Positions 62,839 through 64,000 of a DNA stretch of 64,000 bases are shown one piece after another. This DNA comes from Staphylococcus pettenkoferi. GTDB taxonomy: Bacteria > Bacillota > Bacilli > Staphylococcales > Staphylococcaceae. Below the pieces are notes generated by a model, which saw only the letters and a list, made by a program, of their open reading frames with translations, had not been told where the DNA came from and did not search any database. A program made the position numbers and the translations under genes. The stretch spans positions 124,001 through 188,000 of the forward strand of contig NZ_JANSKK010000007.1 in NCBI RefSeq assembly GCF_026659735.1, given 5' to 3'. The number at the start of each line of letters is the position of its first letter. Position 1 is the first letter of the stretch.

Positions 62839-63252
62839 ATGGAACAAAGTCGTAGCGAAATCGGTCAACAAATTATGGATGATTTAACTGCTAGCGATAA
62901 CGAGAACATTCCAACTCACGCTAACATTGAAGAAGAGTTAGGAGATGTAGCTCCTGGTTTAGGAGATTTAGTCAAAGAATTTGCGTTTGGAGACATCTAT
63001 TCTCGCGAAGGTCTAGATTATAGACAACGTGCAATCAGTACAATTTCAGCACTTGTCACATTAGGAACTGAGCCTCAATTAGAGTTACACATCAACGTAG
63101 CTTTAACGGTAGGCTTAACACCACAAGAAATTTCAGAAACAATTATGCATTTACTTCCATACGTTGGTTTCCCACGTGTTCTAAATGCACTTCAACTAGT
63201 GAAAAAAGTTTACAAAGAACGTAATGTTGATTATTACACTCAACCTGAATAA
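62839..63252 (+). CDS. Carboxymuconolactone decarboxylase family protein
   Basis: 137 residues in the AhpD/CMD fold: YRQRAISTISALVTLGTEPQLELHINVALTVGLTPQEISETIMHLLPYVGFPRVLNALQ. There is no cysteine in the protein, so it cannot be an AhpD-type peroxidase. The Glu and His of the CMD proton-relay motif (ELHINVAL) are kept. Strong SD TAGGAGG. A possible own promoter (TTTAGA, 16 bp, TACAAT) lies upstream. Together with the HIBADH-like gene it may handle a small hydroxy/keto acid; function unproven. Confidence 0.82.
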   Translation: MEQSRSEIGQQIMDDLTASDNENIPTHANIEEELGDVAPGLGDLVKEFAFGDIYSREGLDYRQRAISTISALVTLGTEPQLELHINVALTVGLTPQEISETIMHLLPYVGFPRVLNALQLVKKVYKERNVDYYTQPE

Positions 63253-63348
63253 CGCAATTTGAATTTGTCACTCAGCACCTGAAAGCAAACTTTATCCCTT
63301 TTGTACAAACTATTCTCTCAACATTATTAAATGAAGATATGTATTATG

Positions 63349-63384
63349 CGGTTCCGTATCTAACATAGGTGCGGGACCGTTTTT
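63349..63384 (+). terminator. Intrinsic terminator of the CMD-like gene
   Basis: CGGTTCCG (63349-63356) pairs with CGGGACCG (63372-63379), one G-U, followed by five T. Confidence 0.75.
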
Positions 63385-63411
63385 ATAAGTCACTAAGAAA
63401 GTTAAGTTAAA

Positions 63412-63449
63412 ATTAAAAAAATCTTGAGCCCAAATGATGAGCTCAAGAT
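63412..63449 (-). terminator. Intrinsic terminator of the NRAMP-type gene
   Basis: Minus strand: ATCTTGAGC (63441-63449) pairs with GCTCAAGAT (63421-63429), then TTTTTTT; about 40 nt after the stop. Confidence 0.85.
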
Positions 63450-63489
63450 GCTTCGTGTTTAGCAATATCATGATTTATTGTATAACATG

Positions 63490-64000
63490 TTAGCTCGTCC
63501 AAAGCGCACCGAGTTCTTTGAATGACATGATACCTGTTACTATCGTAATGATTACTGCAATAATACCGAGTATCATCATCCATTTCGGATGGCGGTAATC
63601 TCCTACGATAGACTTACGAGTACTTGCCACGAGGATTGTACCTAACGTAATCGGAAGTACTAAACCATTTAAAGCACCAGCAATAATTAATAATTTAACT
63701 GGTTTACCGATGAATAAGAAGATTAAAGTTGAAACAACGATAAATGTAATAACGATTAAGTTGTTGCGTTCAAATAACTTCTTGTGCATCGTCTTTAAGA
63801 ATGTGGCACTTGTATATGCTGAACCAATCACGGATGACATCGCTGCTGCAAATAATACGACACCAAATATATTTCTACCGATAGGTCCTAATACTTTTTC
63901 AAAAACAGAAGCAGGTGGGTTGTCTTGACTCAAAGTAAAGCCTGTTACGACGACACCTAATACTGCTAAGAAAAGTAAAGCACGTAGGACACCAGTCGTT
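63490..64000 (-). CDS. NRAMP family metal-ion transporter, C-terminal part (5' end outside window)
   Basis: 170 codons are open from the window edge to the stop at 63490. At least four membrane helices are seen: LLFLAVLGVVVTGFTL, IFGVVLFAAAMSSVIGSA, NLIVITFIVVSTLIFLFIG and WMMILGIIAVIITIVTGI. The stretch AMSSVIGSAYTSATFLKT and ALNGLVLPITLGTILVAS match helices of NRAMP/YcsG-type proteins. The DPGN metal-binding motif would lie upstream and is not visible, so the metal cannot be judged. Translation surely begins before 64000; no internal start is favoured. Confidence 0.8.
   Translation of the reverse strand, partial: TTGVLRALLFLAVLGVVVTGFTLSQDNPPASVFEKVLGPIGRNIFGVVLFAAAMSSVIGSAYTSATFLKTMHKKLFERNNLIVITFIVVSTLIFLFIGKPVKLLIIAGALNGLVLPITLGTILVASTRKSIVGDYRHPKWMMILGIIAVIITIVTGIMSFKELGALWTS

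Overview
This is a piece of a Staphylococcus chromosome, probably from a species other than S. aureus. From memory, nearly every housekeeping protein lines up with its S. aureus counterpart at high but clearly not species-level identity, and the gene order is the conserved staphylococcal gcv - comG - sodA/zur - sigA/dnaG - glyS - era - dnaK - lepA - comE - aroE/yqeH block. I saw no rRNA, tRNA, CRISPR array, prophage or insertion sequence. Almost all genes lie on the minus strand. The plus-strand genes are a rhodanese tail, glyS, rpsT, an MFS gene, a LysR gene and a carboxymuconolactone-decarboxylase-like gene.

Layout: 0-4.3 kb is the glycine cleavage operon gcvT-gcvPA-gcvPB behind a glycine riboswitch. 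4.3-8.5 kb is aroK and the comG pseudopilus operon, in which comGB is split by an in-frame TAA. 8.5-12.7 kb is a metabolic operon (5-FCL, rhomboid protease, YqgQ, glucokinase, YqgV, metallo-hydrolase). 13-21 kb holds rpmG, pbp3, sodA, the zur/znuBC zinc operon, nfo and cshB. 21-27.6 kb is the nif3-trmK-sigA-dnaG group followed by ppsR and ccpN. 27.7-29.4 kb is a glycyl T-box and glyS. 29.5-33.1 kb is recO-era-dgkA-ybeY-phoH; cdd, usually found here, is absent. 33.4-35.8 kb is a flotillin/NfeD membrane cluster. 36-44.4 kb is rpsU and the CIRCE-controlled hrcA-grpE-dnaK-dnaJ-prmA-rsmE-mtaB heat-shock operon. 44.4-49.2 kb is hemW, lepA, rpsT and holA. 49.3-52.8 kb is comEA-comEB-comEC. 52.8-58.5 kb is the mtnN-yqeG-yqeH-aroE-yhbY-nadD-yqeK-rsfS-methyltransferase ribosome-assembly/NAD group. 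58.7-64 kb is more accessory: flavin reductase, MFS transporter, 3-hydroxyisobutyrate-dehydrogenase-like protein, LysR regulator, CMD-like protein and a truncated NRAMP transporter.

Most notable signals: (1) comGA and comEA, 44 kb apart, carry the same bipartite promoter-like motif (AGTAAAATCA, 8 bp, TACGTGTATATA) a few bases before their ribosome binding sites, each wrapped in an inverted repeat. This fits one shared competence sigma factor, most likely SigH. (2) comGB has a CAA-to-TAA type nonsense change at a position where homologues have Gln, so competence pilus assembly may be off although every other com gene here is intact. (3) ccpN appears to start at a non-AUG ATC codon. (4) A 55-codon membrane-protein gene is hidden between comGF and aroK. 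(5) A 15-bp perfect palindrome overlaps the MFS gene's -10 region. I found no wholly new multi-gene system; most of the window is conserved core genome.
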